Source: an uncultured Bacteroidales bacterium (GTDB lineage: Bacteria; Bacteroidota; Bacteroidia; Bacteroidales; Paludibacteraceae). Taken from it: 64,000 bases of DNA. The DNA lies in contig UQNE01000001.1 in NCBI GenBank assembly GCA_900542355.1, positions 124,001-188,000 on the forward strand, given 5' to 3'. The notes beneath the pieces were generated by a model that saw only the letters and a program-made list of their open reading frames with translations, was not told where the DNA came from and made no database searches. The position numbers were made by a program, and so were the translations under genes. Numbering within the stretch: position 1 is the first letter of the stretch; every line of letters starts with the position of its first letter. Shown one piece after another: positions 46,785-56,814 of this stretch.

Positions 46785-46792
46785 TAAATAAT
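46785..46792. repeat. Target-site duplication of the composite transposon, right copy
   Basis: TAAATAAT, identical to 41434-41441, immediately outside the right IS982 end. Confidence 0.7.
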
Positions 46793-46858
46793 AGTTTATT
46801 AGTTGTAAATCTGTGAGTTATACGGTTGCCGACGGCAACGGTTGCTTATAGAGATACA

Positions 46859-47218
46859 CTAATAAACCGGCGGTGCGCGGAGAGAAAACGTCCGAATCGG
46901 ACACAGAGCGCGAGGCGTGATACAAGCCGACAGCACATTGTACAACAACGGACGAATCAAAGCAGCAACTGCCAACAACCCGCCCAAGAACAGCAAAAAC
47001 TCGCTTTGGTGGAATTTGAGGAAATGAATCTGTTGCGTGGAGTGGGTACCGTCGGGCGTACTGTGGTGTGTGGGAGTATGGAAGTGCGAATGGACAATAT
47101 AGGTGTCATTCACAATATGCGCGTGGGTAAACATGGTAATATCCGTGTAGTACACACAGAACAGCACCGACAGCATACACGCTATCGCTTTACGCACATA
47201 TTGTTTCCTATTTCTCAC
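46859..47218 (-). CDS. Small His-rich membrane protein, former first gene of the metal efflux operon
   Basis: 119 residues with an N-terminal hydrophobic segment (KAIACMLSVLFCVYYTDITM) that could be a signal anchor, then a His-rich stretch (FTHAHIVNDTYIVHSHFHTP, THHSTPDGTHSTQQ), a second hydrophobic segment (FLLFLGGLLAVAALIRPLL) and a C-terminus ending LRAPPVY. Small His-rich membrane proteins of this shape occur beside metal efflux operons in this phylum. If the transposon is removed, its stop lies only about 74 nt before the cusB ATG on the same strand. A role in metal binding is inferred. Confidence 0.7.
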   Translation of the reverse strand: MRNRKQYVRKAIACMLSVLFCVYYTDITMFTHAHIVNDTYIVHSHFHTPTHHSTPDGTHSTQQIHFLKFHQSEFLLFLGGLLAVAALIRPLLYNVLSACITPRALCPIRTFSLRAPPVY

Positions 47219-47393
47219 TGCTTTTCTTTCCTACAAAAACTATACAGAACAATAGTAATCTTGTCTTTCTGTCGCGAGTCTATCGTGAGCCTATCGCGGG
47301 TTAATTCGCCCGATTCGCGTACCATCAAATAGCAATCAATTACGCCCAAAAGACGGCAACGAGACGGCAAAAAGAGCCGACGTAATGCTTCCT

Positions 47394-50069
47394 TTATTTT
47401 CCTCCCACAAGGGTCTTGATGTCGTTCAGTTTGTTGAGTGCTTCGAGCGGGGTAAGGCTGTTGATATCCAGGTGTGTGAGTTCATCGCGTATCTGCTCCA
47501 AGACAGGGTCATCGAGTTGGAAGAAACTCAGTTGCATACCCTCCGGAGCGTTGAGTGTCGCCTTGCCTCCACCCACTTTCTTCATGTTCTGACGCAGTTT
47601 GTCGCCTTCGGAGAGTGGCGAAGCACCGCCTGCCACAGCATTGCCATTGCCTTCCAACTCATGCAGAATCTCATCGGCACGGACAACGATACTTTCCGGC
47701 ATACCTGCCAACTTGGCCACGTGAATACCAAAACTATGCTCCGACCCGCCGCGTACCAACTTGCGCAGGAAGATAACCTTGCCGTTCACTTCGCGTACCG
47801 ACACATTATAGTTGCGTATGCGCGAGAACGATTGTTCCATCTCGTTCAGTTCGTGGTAGTGGGTGGCAAAAAGGGTCTTGGCATGCCCGCGCTGCTCATG
47901 GATATACTCCACAATCGCCCACGCGATACTGATACCGTCGTAGGTGCTGGTGCCTCGTCCTAATTCGTCGAACAGAACCAGACTGCGTTCGCTGAGGTTG
48001 TTGAGGATACTTGCCGCCTCGTTCATCTCCACCATAAACGTACTCTCGCCCAACGAGATATTGTCGCTGGCACCCACGCGGGTGAAAATCTTGTCCACCA
48101 CACCGATTGACGCGCTCTCCGCAGGCACGAAACTACCCATCTGCGCCATCAGGACAATCAGCGCAGTCTGACGCAAGAGTGCCGACTTACCTGCCATATT
48201 CGGACCGGTAATAATGATTATCTGCTGTCCGTTGTTTTCCAGTAGCACATCGTTCGCCACATACTCCTCGCCCACGGGCAGTTGCTGCTCTATTACGGGG
48301 TGTCGCCCTTGGCGAATATCAATCACCAAACTGTCGTTCACATCCGGACAGATATACTTATTCTCCGCTGCGGCTGTCGCAAAACTGAGCAAACAGTCTA
48401 TCTGCGCCACCACATTGGCATCTACCTGCATCTGCGGAACCACATCGCACAATGCCAACATCAGTTCCGTATAGAGGCGGTTCTCTATGATTTGTATTTT
48501 CTCCTCCGCCGAGAGTATCTTTTCCTCATATTCTTTTAGTTCCGGCGTGATGTACCGCTCAGCGTTTACCAGGGTCTGCTTGCGTATCCACTCTTTGGGC
48601 ACTTGCTCCTTGTAGGTATTGCGCACCTCCAAGAAATAACCGAACACACCGTTGTAACTGATTTTGAGGCTTTGTATCCCAGTTTGTTCCGCCTCGCGCT
48701 GTTGTATCCGAAGCAAGTAATCTTTTCCGTTGCTTTGTATGTCGCGCAGCGTATCCAGTTCCGTATCCACACCATTGGCAATGATGTTCGGTCTGCCTTG
48801 TACGGCGGGCGGATTAGGCTGTATCTGCTTTTCTATCCGCTCGCGCATCGCCGTACAGAGGTCTATCTGTTCGCCCAGCAGGTGCAGATATGAGTTGTCG
48901 TCTGCTCTAAGACACACCTCGCGTATTGCTACTAGCGCACGCAGTGCCGTTGCCAACTGTACCATCTCTCTCGGCCCTATTCGTCCCGTAGAGATCTTGC
49001 TCACAATACGCTCCATGTCTTGTATCTGCTCTATCTGCCCGCGCAGCAGGTCGCGCTCATCGGGATGACGGAAGAAATACTCTACAACCGACTGCCGATT
49101 GCGTATCGGGCGCACATCCTTCAGCGGCAACGCCATCCAACGGTGCAACAATCGCCCGCCCATCGGCGATACCGTGTGGTCTAGTACATCGTATAGCGTC
49201 TTGCTCTCCGCAGTCTGCCCGCCAATGAGTTCCAGGTTGTGTATCGTAAACCGATCGAGCCATACATACTTATCCTCCTCTATGCGACTAAGGTGCTGAA
49301 TATGACCCGTTTGCAAGTGCTGTGTCATATCCAGATAGTGCAATATACCGCCTGCCGCAATCACGCCGTTCGGCATCTTGTCCAGTCCGAAGCCTTTTAA
49401 GTTCTTTACCTGCCATTGTTTCTCTAATCGCTCCTTTGCCGACTCGGGCGTCAGCATCCAATCCTCCAACTCAAAGGTGAAGTATTTGTTTCCGAAATGG
49501 CTTTCAAACTCCTGTTTCTTTCCCCGTAGGAAAAGCACTTCCTTCGGTGCAAAGTCCGTCAGCAACTTGTCTATGTAGTCTGCGCTTCCCTCTGCGGCAA
49601 GAAACTCACCCGTCGATATATCCAAGAATGCAATACCTATGCTCTGTTTGGCAAAACATACGCAGCCCACCCAGGTATTCTCTTTCTGCGTCAGCGTGGT
49701 GTCGGAGTAACTTACCCCGGGCGTAACCAGTTCCGTTACCCCGCGTTTCACCAGTTTCTTCGTCAGTTTGGGGTCTTCCAACTGGTCGCATATCGCTACG
49801 CGCAACCCCGCCCGCACCAACTTAGGCAGATAGGTATCCAAGGCGTGAAAAGGAAAACCGGCCATCTCTTGTGTCTGATTCAACCCGCCTGCCCCATTGC
49901 TGCGATGCGTCAGCGTGATATTCAGTATCTTGCTCGCACGCACGGCATCCTCACAATAGGTCTCGTAGAAATCCCCGCAGCGAAACAGCAGCAACGCATC
50001 AGGGTACTGTGCCTTGATGTCTCTAAACTGCTTCATCATCGGGGTTATTTGTTCCTTTTCTTTTGCCAT
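47394..50069 (-). CDS. mutS: DNA mismatch repair protein MutS
   Basis: Mismatch-recognising ATPase. The 891 residues begin with the mismatch-binding domain ([20 protein letters not shown], then CGDFYETY with the usual Phe-x-Glu element), followed by connector, core, clamp and the ATPase domain: Walker [21 protein letters not shown] at about residue 620, [20 protein letters not shown], and Walker [21 protein letters not shown]. Length is normal. It appears intact, so there is no sign of a mutator genotype behind the nearby pseudogenes. Confidence 0.98.
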   Translation of the reverse strand: MAKEKEQITPMMKQFRDIKAQYPDALLLFRCGDFYETYCEDAVRASKILNITLTHRSNGAGGLNQTQEMAGFPFHALDTYLPKLVRAGLRVAICDQLEDPKLTKKLVKRGVTELVTPGVSYSDTTLTQKENTWVGCVCFAKQSIGIAFLDISTGEFLAAEGSADYIDKLLTDFAPKEVLFLRGKKQEFESHFGNKYFTFELEDWMLTPESAKERLEKQWQVKNLKGFGLDKMPNGVIAAGGILHYLDMTQHLQTGHIQHLSRIEEDKYVWLDRFTIHNLELIGGQTAESKTLYDVLDHTVSPMGGRLLHRWMALPLKDVRPIRNRQSVVEYFFRHPDERDLLRGQIEQIQDMERIVSKISTGRIGPREMVQLATALRALVAIREVCLRADDNSYLHLLGEQIDLCTAMRERIEKQIQPNPPAVQGRPNIIANGVDTELDTLRDIQSNGKDYLLRIQQREAEQTGIQSLKISYNGVFGYFLEVRNTYKEQVPKEWIRKQTLVNAERYITPELKEYEEKILSAEEKIQIIENRLYTELMLALCDVVPQMQVDANVVAQIDCLLSFATAAAENKYICPDVNDSLVIDIRQGRHPVIEQQLPVGEEYVANDVLLENNGQQIIIITGPNMAGKSALLRQTALIVLMAQMGSFVPAESASIGVVDKIFTRVGASDNISLGESTFMVEMNEAASILNNLSERSLVLFDELGRGTSTYDGISIAWAIVEYIHEQRGHAKTLFATHYHELNEMEQSFSRIRNYNVSVREVNGKVIFLRKLVRGGSEHSFGIHVAKLAGMPESIVVRADEILHELEGNGNAVAGGASPLSEGDKLRQNMKKVGGGKATLNAPEGMQLSFFQLDDPVLEQIRDELTHLDINSLTPLEALNKLNDIKTLVGGK

Positions 50070-50152
50070 CTTATCCTATTTTTGTCAATCAAATATCTAA
50101 CTTTCAACAGCGCAGCGGTCTAACTTTTAACAGCCGAAGGCGATCCAACCTC

Positions 50153-52630
50153 TCACTTCAAATCCACCGTTATCTTCAGGTTATACCGCCTTCCCGTCAA
50201 GTAGTTCGGGCTGGCCCACTGCCTGCCGTAGGCATCGCTCACCCAAAAATACGAGTTCACATTCCGCCAGTCCACCAGGTTGAATACCTCAAACTGTATC
50301 GCCCATTCGGCAATGTGCTTTGCACTCGGCTTGCGCATAAACTTCGCCGTCTTAGCATTGAAAGCGTAGGTCGCACCTATGTCGATACGCCGATAATCCG
50401 GCATACGAAGCACTTTCTGACTGGCGATATTGCGCGGAGAAGCATAGGGCATGCCGTCGCTCCAAATCATCTTAATGTGAAATTTCAGTTGTGGAAACTG
50501 CGGGATGTAGTCCTGAAAAAGCATTGAGAAAGAATACCGCTGCTCCTGCGGTGATGGGATCCACCCGAGGTCAGGGCGGTCAAGCAACTGCTGACGCGCC
50601 CGCATCGTAGAGAGACTGATCCAACTGTCCGCCCCGGGCACCAACTCACCATATAGTTTTAGGTCCAACCCCGTTGCGTAACCTACGGCATCATTCTGTC
50701 CCGAATAGCGCACCCGCACATTATCCACCGTGTAACTCTCCATTCGATCGATATATTTATAGTAAGCCTCAGCCGTCAGTTTGAACGGTCGTCCCCATGC
50801 GCGAAAATAGTAGTCCCCACCGAGCACCACATGCACCGAGCGTTGCGCACGCAAGTCCTTGTTCAGAGCAATGCGTGTTACGCCGTCCCCTCCTGTCAGT
50901 GTATCGCGCAACTCTTTGTAGAAAGGTGCCTGATAGTACAAACCGGTAGCAAAACGGAAACTGAAATCACGCTTCCAACCGGGGTTATACACCACGCTCG
51001 CACGCGGACTGGGCAACACCTCGTTGTTCATGCTCCACCACTGCAATCGCCCGCCTACGGTCAGTATCACTTGTCCTTTATCTGTATTCCATTTGTGCGT
51101 ATTCTGTACATATCCCTGCACGCGCCCCGAAAGCATTTTGCTATCGCCGTTCATCGCATAGTAGAGTGCCATCTCATCCCCTCGGTTGGGCAGACTGTAG
51201 CCTGTCGAATCACGCCATTCCCACTCGCTGATATGGTCGCTGATAATCTCTATCTGACCGCTCGCACCCCAACTCAGCGTGTTATCACCTCGCTTCCATT
51301 GCCCTGTATGCGACAGTGTCGCTACACCCGCTTGTAGGGTGTTACGCGCATGCTGATGATATACGCCTGTACCTAAAACGCCCGATTCTGTACCCGTGAT
51401 ACCGGTGGCGCCGCTACCTATCGTCGGCACATCCCCGCGGATACTGTCCAGTGGTCTGTCCGTCAGGAAGTACTCGCCCGTGATGTCGTAGGTCTCCTGC
51501 TCGTGCGTGTAGAAACCGCTCAAATCAAAACCCAATTCCACCTCTTTGCTTACATGCCCATGCGCACCTAACGCCGCAAAGCCGGTCAAGAAACGGTCTT
51601 TCTCTTGCCCGTCATAGAAGATGTTTAGGTGCTTTGCGTCCTCACCGCCGAAACTCTCGCTCATCGAGTCGGGGGTAAAACGGTAGGTGTTTTGGCTGAA
51701 GTTGCCCAATAGCGACATACGCCAATCGCTTTTCGGATGGCGTTTCTTGCCCGGCGACCATGTGATATAGGTCTGATAATCAATAAAGTTAGGCTGATAA
51801 TTACCCGCCGTGGAGAGTGAACCGAGCATATATTGGCTTGTCTTGTAGCGTATGCCGTGCATCTGAGAATAGGTGCTGTCGCCGTGACCCACATAGACAT
51901 TCGCACCAAGCAAACTGCCGCTTAGGCTCGCCTCAAAGCGGTCGGGACGCTTATACTCTATATCCAATACCGACGACATCTTGTCCCCGTATTGTGCGTC
52001 AAAACCACCCGCCGAGAACTGCACATTCTCTACCATATTGGGGTTTACAAAACTCAACCCTTCCTGCTGACCGCTGCGGATCAGTAGCGGACGATGCACC
52101 TCTATGCCGTTTACATACACCTCGTTCTCGTCAAAACTGCCGCCCCGCACATTGTATTGACTGCTTAACTCGTTATTCTGATTTACCCCCGCAAAAGTAA
52201 TCAGCAGGCTCTCTATCGAACCGCCTGTCGCATCCGGCATCACACGGGTCGTACTTGCCTCTATACCCTCCATCGTACTGCTCTGCCGTTTTATCCCGCG
52301 TACCTCCACTTCCTCTATCCACTGCTCATCGGTCGGCATCTCCACATTGATATTCAGCACCTCCTGCGGTTCGATTACTCGCTGACGGATAGTCGTATAG
52401 CCTACCATTGAGAATACCAACTCCACCGTGTCCGTATCTGCAAACACTATCTCATAGTAGCCGTTCTTATTGGTCGCCGCACCTGTCGTCGTACCCGCTA
52501 TCGACACATTGGCAAACTCGATACCGCGATTGTCACTATCTACCACATAGCCATAGATACGCACATTGCGAGCCAATACCTGCCCGCAACACACAGCCAA
52601 CACCAAATATGTAAGTATCCGTTTCCTCAA
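50153..52630 (-). CDS. TonB-dependent outer membrane receptor
   Basis: Energy-dependent outer membrane importer. I place the start at a TTG (52630-52628), giving 825 residues with the signal LRKRILTYLVLAVCCGQVLA. The in-frame ATG at 52708 lies upstream of the promoter at 52667-52697 and cannot be used by that transcript. Residues about 25-110 form a carboxypeptidase-regulatory-like domain (RIYGYVVDSDNRGIEFANVS). A plug domain follows (GGSIESLLITFAGVNQ, YNVRGGSFDENEVYVNGIEV), then a beta-barrel ending NYLTGRRYNLKITVDLK. No SusD partner is adjacent. Substrate unknown. Confidence 0.87.
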   Translation of the reverse strand: MRKRILTYLVLAVCCGQVLARNVRIYGYVVDSDNRGIEFANVSIAGTTTGAATNKNGYYEIVFADTDTVELVFSMVGYTTIRQRVIEPQEVLNINVEMPTDEQWIEEVEVRGIKRQSSTMEGIEASTTRVMPDATGGSIESLLITFAGVNQNNELSSQYNVRGGSFDENEVYVNGIEVHRPLLIRSGQQEGLSFVNPNMVENVQFSAGGFDAQYGDKMSSVLDIEYKRPDRFEASLSGSLLGANVYVGHGDSTYSQMHGIRYKTSQYMLGSLSTAGNYQPNFIDYQTYITWSPGKKRHPKSDWRMSLLGNFSQNTYRFTPDSMSESFGGEDAKHLNIFYDGQEKDRFLTGFAALGAHGHVSKEVELGFDLSGFYTHEQETYDITGEYFLTDRPLDSIRGDVPTIGSGATGITGTESGVLGTGVYHQHARNTLQAGVATLSHTGQWKRGDNTLSWGASGQIEIISDHISEWEWRDSTGYSLPNRGDEMALYYAMNGDSKMLSGRVQGYVQNTHKWNTDKGQVILTVGGRLQWWSMNNEVLPSPRASVVYNPGWKRDFSFRFATGLYYQAPFYKELRDTLTGGDGVTRIALNKDLRAQRSVHVVLGGDYYFRAWGRPFKLTAEAYYKYIDRMESYTVDNVRVRYSGQNDAVGYATGLDLKLYGELVPGADSWISLSTMRARQQLLDRPDLGWIPSPQEQRYSFSMLFQDYIPQFPQLKFHIKMIWSDGMPYASPRNIASQKVLRMPDYRRIDIGATYAFNAKTAKFMRKPSAKHIAEWAIQFEVFNLVDWRNVNSYFWVSDAYGRQWASPNYLTGRRYNLKITVDLK

Positions 52631-52666
52631 TCTGAGAACTATTTGCTCATCGCGCGTAAATCGCGC

Positions 52667-52697
52667 AAAGTTACAAAAAAAATAGCAACACCGCAAA
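52667..52697 (-). promoter_or_regulatory. Promoter of the TonB-dependent receptor gene
   Basis: Minus strand TTTG (52697-52694), 19 nt, TAACTTTG (52674-52667). Transcription would begin near 52660, which decides the translation start downstream at 52630. Confidence 0.72.
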
Positions 52698-52849
52698 TTT
52701 ATCTCCACAAAATCTGTGTCGTCCTAAAAAAGGTTGCCAAATTGCGCCTTCATACCGATGTCGGTTGGCTCTGTTACAATTACAACGAGAGCGGAATAAT
52801 GGCTGCACTATACATTATGTATTTTGCATTATGCATTTTATACATGGCA

Positions 52850-53677
52850 TTACCAAGTCTTTTTCCTATCCATATAGAAACGCACCACACCCCCAACTAT
52901 GCATATCAGCATATAGATCGGATAAAATACTTCTAACAAAAACGCCACACCCGCCGATACGGTCGGGTCGTTGCGTATGATCAAAGCAAACTCTATCGGA
53001 AACTTCACGAGCACCAGTGGCGGAAAAAACAACTGCAACCCGTTGGCAAGGGCTATTGCCGCACCGCACGCCACGATGTCTCGGTCTTTGTACGCCGGTG
53101 CTTTGCCCGCCCATCGCATACGCTGTCTTAGTAGTGCCCGCCACGATCGCTCCGGCCGCACCACAGCACAGAAAGACCGCTGTTCCGCCTCTTGTCTGCC
53201 CGTCATATCACGCCCGCCCAATATAGACAGGGTTACCACTTTCAGCCCCCGTTTCTTAAACGACTCCAGCAGAAACATATCGTCCCCGCTTGCAATCTCC
53301 GGGTGCAGATCCTTGTACGATTCCAACCACCGCTCCCGCTTTACCACCAGGTTCGCACCGCTACACATCACCGCATGCCCTCTCGCCGCAGCCTCTATCG
53401 TAAGTTGTTGTATGGCAGCATACTCCGCTATCTGCAACTGCTCTAATAGGCTCGGTTGCTCGCTCTCCGCCTCCATCCGAAGCGGCAAAATTAGCAAGTC
53501 CGCATCGCCTATCGCACCCAAAATCATTTTATCTGTCGCACTCGGTGCCACCACATCATCGTCCTGTAGCCATACATAATCGGCTGTCGATGAGGAGATC
53601 AAGCGATACAAGGCATTCTTCTTTCCCTTGTTATCATCGTTTATTCCCCGTCTTGGGATAATCGTTTGCACACGCAT
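52850..53677 (-). CDS. Family 2 glycosyltransferase lacking the N-terminal strand-helix units
   Basis: 275 residues. It opens in the middle of a GT2 fold (GINDDNKGKKNALYRLISSS, the segment before the DxD) and continues ADYVWLQDDDVVAPS, ASGDDMFLLESFKKRG, and RQRMRWAGKAPAYKDRD (QxxRW-like), with two C-terminal membrane segments. The usual N-terminal nucleotide-binding half (about 50-60 residues) is missing. Upstream lies the end of aroA, which overlaps by 37 bp. It may be a truncated gene or a divergent, compact enzyme. Activity is doubtful. Confidence 0.75.
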   Translation of the reverse strand: MRVQTIIPRRGINDDNKGKKNALYRLISSSTADYVWLQDDDVVAPSATDKMILGAIGDADLLILPLRMEAESEQPSLLEQLQIAEYAAIQQLTIEAAARGHAVMCSGANLVVKRERWLESYKDLHPEIASGDDMFLLESFKKRGLKVVTLSILGGRDMTGRQEAEQRSFCAVVRPERSWRALLRQRMRWAGKAPAYKDRDIVACGAAIALANGLQLFFPPLVLVKFPIEFALIIRNDPTVSAGVAFLLEVFYPIYMLICIVGGVVRFYMDRKKTW

Positions 53678-54675
53678 AGTTGTTCGTAGAAATTCGGATA
53701 AGACTTACTGATACATTCTATATCATCGCACGCCAAATCGGCAGCCAACAGTGCCATCGCAATACGGTGATCGCCCCGCACCTGATGCTTCGCCACCGCC
53801 TCTATGCGGTTCGACTCTTTTAGCACCAGCGATTCTATTCCGTTCGCCTCTAATACCACGCCCATCTGCTCGCAACAGATAGTTGTAGCAGGGTATAAAT
53901 CAGGCGTTTGCGAAAAATCATACACTATCCTCTCGGGGAAAGCATAAGCCTCCTTGCGTGTGATCACCGCCCCCTCTGAGCAGTAGTGTGTCGCCACACC
54001 CAGCCGTTCAAATAGGTCCGCCACCGCCTTATCGCCTTGTATCGACTCTGCCCGAAGACCCCGTAGCAGTATCTCGCCCCCGTGCAATGCCACATACTCA
54101 TACCAGAAAGCCGCTGCACTCCAATCTGCCTCCACAGACATCTGCCGATCTTCTTCGTATTGCCTAACGACTGCCCGAGTCATCTCGATATAAGGCGAGG
54201 TGATATTCGTCTTGGCGGGAACGCCAATCAGCAGCAGCGCCGAAACAAACTGCGTCGAGAGCGGATCCGCAATATGCACCGCCTCCCTCGGCAGCACTCT
54301 GCCCCTGATTCGCAGGGGCGGATAGCCCTCCTTCCCTACATAGCAGATTTCAGCCCCCAGCGACTGCAATGCCGTAACCTCTTGTCCGATAGGGCGTTCC
54401 TTCATCCGCTCGCAACCCGTCAGCACCACATCGCAACCTGCTTGGCAGGCGAAATAAGCGGTCAGAAAGCGCATCGCCGTACCGCAGTTGCCCAAATCAA
54501 TCTGACGCCCTTCGGTGTATTCCGCCTTGTTCGCGGCCAACACATCATGCAGCAACCGCACATCATCGGGCATATTCGCAGCGGAGACAGACAACAGTCT
54601 GTCTCCGTGTACGGCTTGCAAAATCAATCTGCGATTGGCAATCGATTTCGATATGGGTAAATCTACGCTAAACAA
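53641..54675 (-). CDS. aroA: 3-phosphoshikimate 1-carboxyvinyltransferase (EPSP synthase), short form
   Basis: Sixth step of the shikimate pathway, joining phosphoenolpyruvate to shikimate 3-phosphate. The 344 residues retain the main landmarks: DLPISKSIANRRLILQAV at the start, LGNCGTAMRFLTAYFA near 62, RPIGQEVTALQSLGA, DPLSTQFVSALLLIG near 137, LVLKESNRIEAVA near 283 and RGDHRIAMALLAADLA near 299. The family is usually 400-430 residues, so loops are shortened. It is followed by a glycosyltransferase gene that overlaps its 3' end by 37 bp. aroC lies 7 kb away on the other strand. Confidence 0.92.
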   Translation of the reverse strand: MFSVDLPISKSIANRRLILQAVHGDRLLSVSAANMPDDVRLLHDVLAANKAEYTEGRQIDLGNCGTAMRFLTAYFACQAGCDVVLTGCERMKERPIGQEVTALQSLGAEICYVGKEGYPPLRIRGRVLPREAVHIADPLSTQFVSALLLIGVPAKTNITSPYIEMTRAVVRQYEEDRQMSVEADWSAAAFWYEYVALHGGEILLRGLRAESIQGDKAVADLFERLGVATHYCSEGAVITRKEAYAFPERIVYDFSQTPDLYPATTICCEQMGVVLEANGIESLVLKESNRIEAVAKHQVRGDHRIAMALLAADLACDDIECISKSYPNFYEQLCVCKRLSQDGE

Positions 54676-54716
54676 GGTTTCCGTTTGTTGCTAAACAAAA
54701 CCTGCAATAGGATATG

Positions 54717-56711
54717 TCAGTTGATATCGGGCAACCAAGAGTAGTCGCGCGAATAGCGCAGATGCTGCTCCGTATAGCCCTCTGTATAGTCTATCTTCAC
54801 ATCGGTGATGTTGCCGTCCTTGTCATAAATCGGCGTATAGACAGGGTTTACAAAACCTTTGTATGGTGCTAAATTCAAGTGCGCATAACGCTCCAAGATT
54901 TCTTTATGCAACGGCTGATCTACTTTTACGGCATACGCCTCCACCATCTCTTTGGCTGCCGTATAATCACCCTCTGAGGTGATACGCTGTATCTCTGCCA
55001 ACAGTTGTCCGTACAAACGGCGAAGTCCCTCATAGTCATTGATTTGCAGATAGTGTTTACCATCCCGCTCTACTATCTCCACCTCACCATTCTCTGCGTG
55101 CCGGTACACCCACTGAGCAATCAACTGGCGGTTGCGCATGTGCGCTTCCTCAACATCCTTACCCGGCTCTATGCGTACCAACTGTGTCATCAGTCCGTTC
55201 ATCATCTGCTGATAGTAGAACGCCTTGTATGCCTCTCCGTTGGGCAACAGACCTAATTCTACCAACTTCGGGTCGGCCATAAAATACAACCCGAACAAGT
55301 CCGCACGCGCCTCCTCAATCGTCGAAGCATGCTCCTTGAGCGCATCTTTGCTCACCCCGGGCAGCAACTTACCCGAGCCGTGTCCTACACACTCGTGCAA
55401 GTCGGTATGCAGGTCGCCGCACATCGAGCCATACTGCTCATATAGATGGCGTGTTGCATCGTCTATCATAAACTCTTCGTTAAACCCGTTGCCCTTCGCT
55501 GCCTCGTTGTAAGCGTGCATCAAGTTGTCTATCGTTACCGATTTCGACCCGTACTCTTTTCGTATCCAGTTCGCATTGGGCAGGTTGATTCCGATAGGTG
55601 TAGCGGGGTAGCAATCGCCGCCCAAGATAACGGCGGTAATCACTTTCGCACTTACGCCCTTTACCTCCTCTTTCTTATACTTAGGGTCGGTCGTCGAGTG
55701 GTTCTCAAACCACTGCGCATTGGCAGAGATAATCGAGGTGCGCTTGGTGGCCTCCATATCTTTGAAGTTCACCATCGCTTCCCATGCCCCTGTGATACCC
55801 AGCGGGTCGGTGTAGACCTCCGTGAATCCGTTTACATAGTCCACACGGCTATTTAGGTCTTTCACCCATGCGATGCAGTACTCGTTAAAGGTCTTCAAGT
55901 CGCCGGTCTTGTTAAACTCAATCATCTTCTCTATCGCCTCGCGCTGAGCGTCGTCCTCGGCATAAGGCAGAGCCTTCTCAAGCCAATAGACCACTTTCTC
56001 CAAAGCCTCGCCATACATACCGCCTACCTTGTAGGTCTTCTCTACCACTTCTCCGTTCTCTTTCATCAGTTTGGAGTTCAGCCCTACCCACATCGGCTCG
56101 GCGGAGGTGTCTTTGTGAGCGGCATAGTAAGCCTCAGCCTCCGCTTGCGTTACGCCCTCATAGTAGTTGCCCGCCGAGGTCAATACCAAGTCCTGACCGT
56201 CCTGTTGGTTGGTACGCTTGGGCATCACACTCGGGTCGAACATCACCGGTAGTATCTCCTCGGGAATAGCCACTTGTGCCTCTTGGCAGGCGTTGCAGAA
56301 CCATTCTTGGCTAAACTCGGGCAAGAACTTATCCTCCGAGTAGTGGTGGTGAATACCGTTAGAGAACCATACACGCTTCAGATACTTCTCAAAGTTCTGA
56401 AACTCCTCCGTATCGCGCGGTCCCTTATATTGGGTGTACAGTGCCTCTAAGGTACGGCGAATACGCAGGTTATACTTCCCGTTCTGGTCATATAGGATAT
56501 CCCGTCCTTGCAAGGCGGCCTCGCTCAGATAGTAGGCGAGCGTCTTCTGCTGCAAGGTCAGTTCATCAAAACCCGGCACTTGGTAGCGCAGGATCTCCAA
56601 ATCATAAAACTTGTCCACTGTGTAACTAAATTCAGTTGTTGGTTTGTTTTGGCACGATACGCACAACAATGCCGCCGCACCAAGAGTAATCGAAACAAAT
56701 AATTTACGCAT
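54717..56711 (-). CDS. Dipeptidyl peptidase III family metallopeptidase (M49), lipoprotein
   Basis: Zinc exopeptidase that removes dipeptides from peptide N-termini. The ATG 56711-56709 gives 664 residues with a lipoprotein signal (MRKLFVSITLGAAALLCVSC); the longer upstream reading is not plausible. The zinc site HECVGH lies in LHECVGHGSGKLLPG near residue 440, with the second motif EEARADLFGLYF about 30 residues later. Both are canonical for M49. The lipobox suggests attachment to the outer membrane facing the periplasm or the surface. It lies between udp-like and aroA genes on the same strand. Confidence 0.9.
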   Translation of the reverse strand: MRKLFVSITLGAAALLCVSCQNKPTTEFSYTVDKFYDLEILRYQVPGFDELTLQQKTLAYYLSEAALQGRDILYDQNGKYNLRIRRTLEALYTQYKGPRDTEEFQNFEKYLKRVWFSNGIHHHYSEDKFLPEFSQEWFCNACQEAQVAIPEEILPVMFDPSVMPKRTNQQDGQDLVLTSAGNYYEGVTQAEAEAYYAAHKDTSAEPMWVGLNSKLMKENGEVVEKTYKVGGMYGEALEKVVYWLEKALPYAEDDAQREAIEKMIEFNKTGDLKTFNEYCIAWVKDLNSRVDYVNGFTEVYTDPLGITGAWEAMVNFKDMEATKRTSIISANAQWFENHSTTDPKYKKEEVKGVSAKVITAVILGGDCYPATPIGINLPNANWIRKEYGSKSVTIDNLMHAYNEAAKGNGFNEEFMIDDATRHLYEQYGSMCGDLHTDLHECVGHGSGKLLPGVSKDALKEHASTIEEARADLFGLYFMADPKLVELGLLPNGEAYKAFYYQQMMNGLMTQLVRIEPGKDVEEAHMRNRQLIAQWVYRHAENGEVEIVERDGKHYLQINDYEGLRRLYGQLLAEIQRITSEGDYTAAKEMVEAYAVKVDQPLHKEILERYAHLNLAPYKGFVNPVYTPIYDKDGNITDVKIDYTEGYTEQHLRYSRDYSWLPDIN

Positions 56712-56814
56712 AAAACATCGTGTTTTTATGTGAATAAATATAGATGGTCTGTCAAGCCTTTTCGGCTCCGTTTCTGCCCCAAAGCGGATATACCGACCGC
56801 AGGAATACACTACA

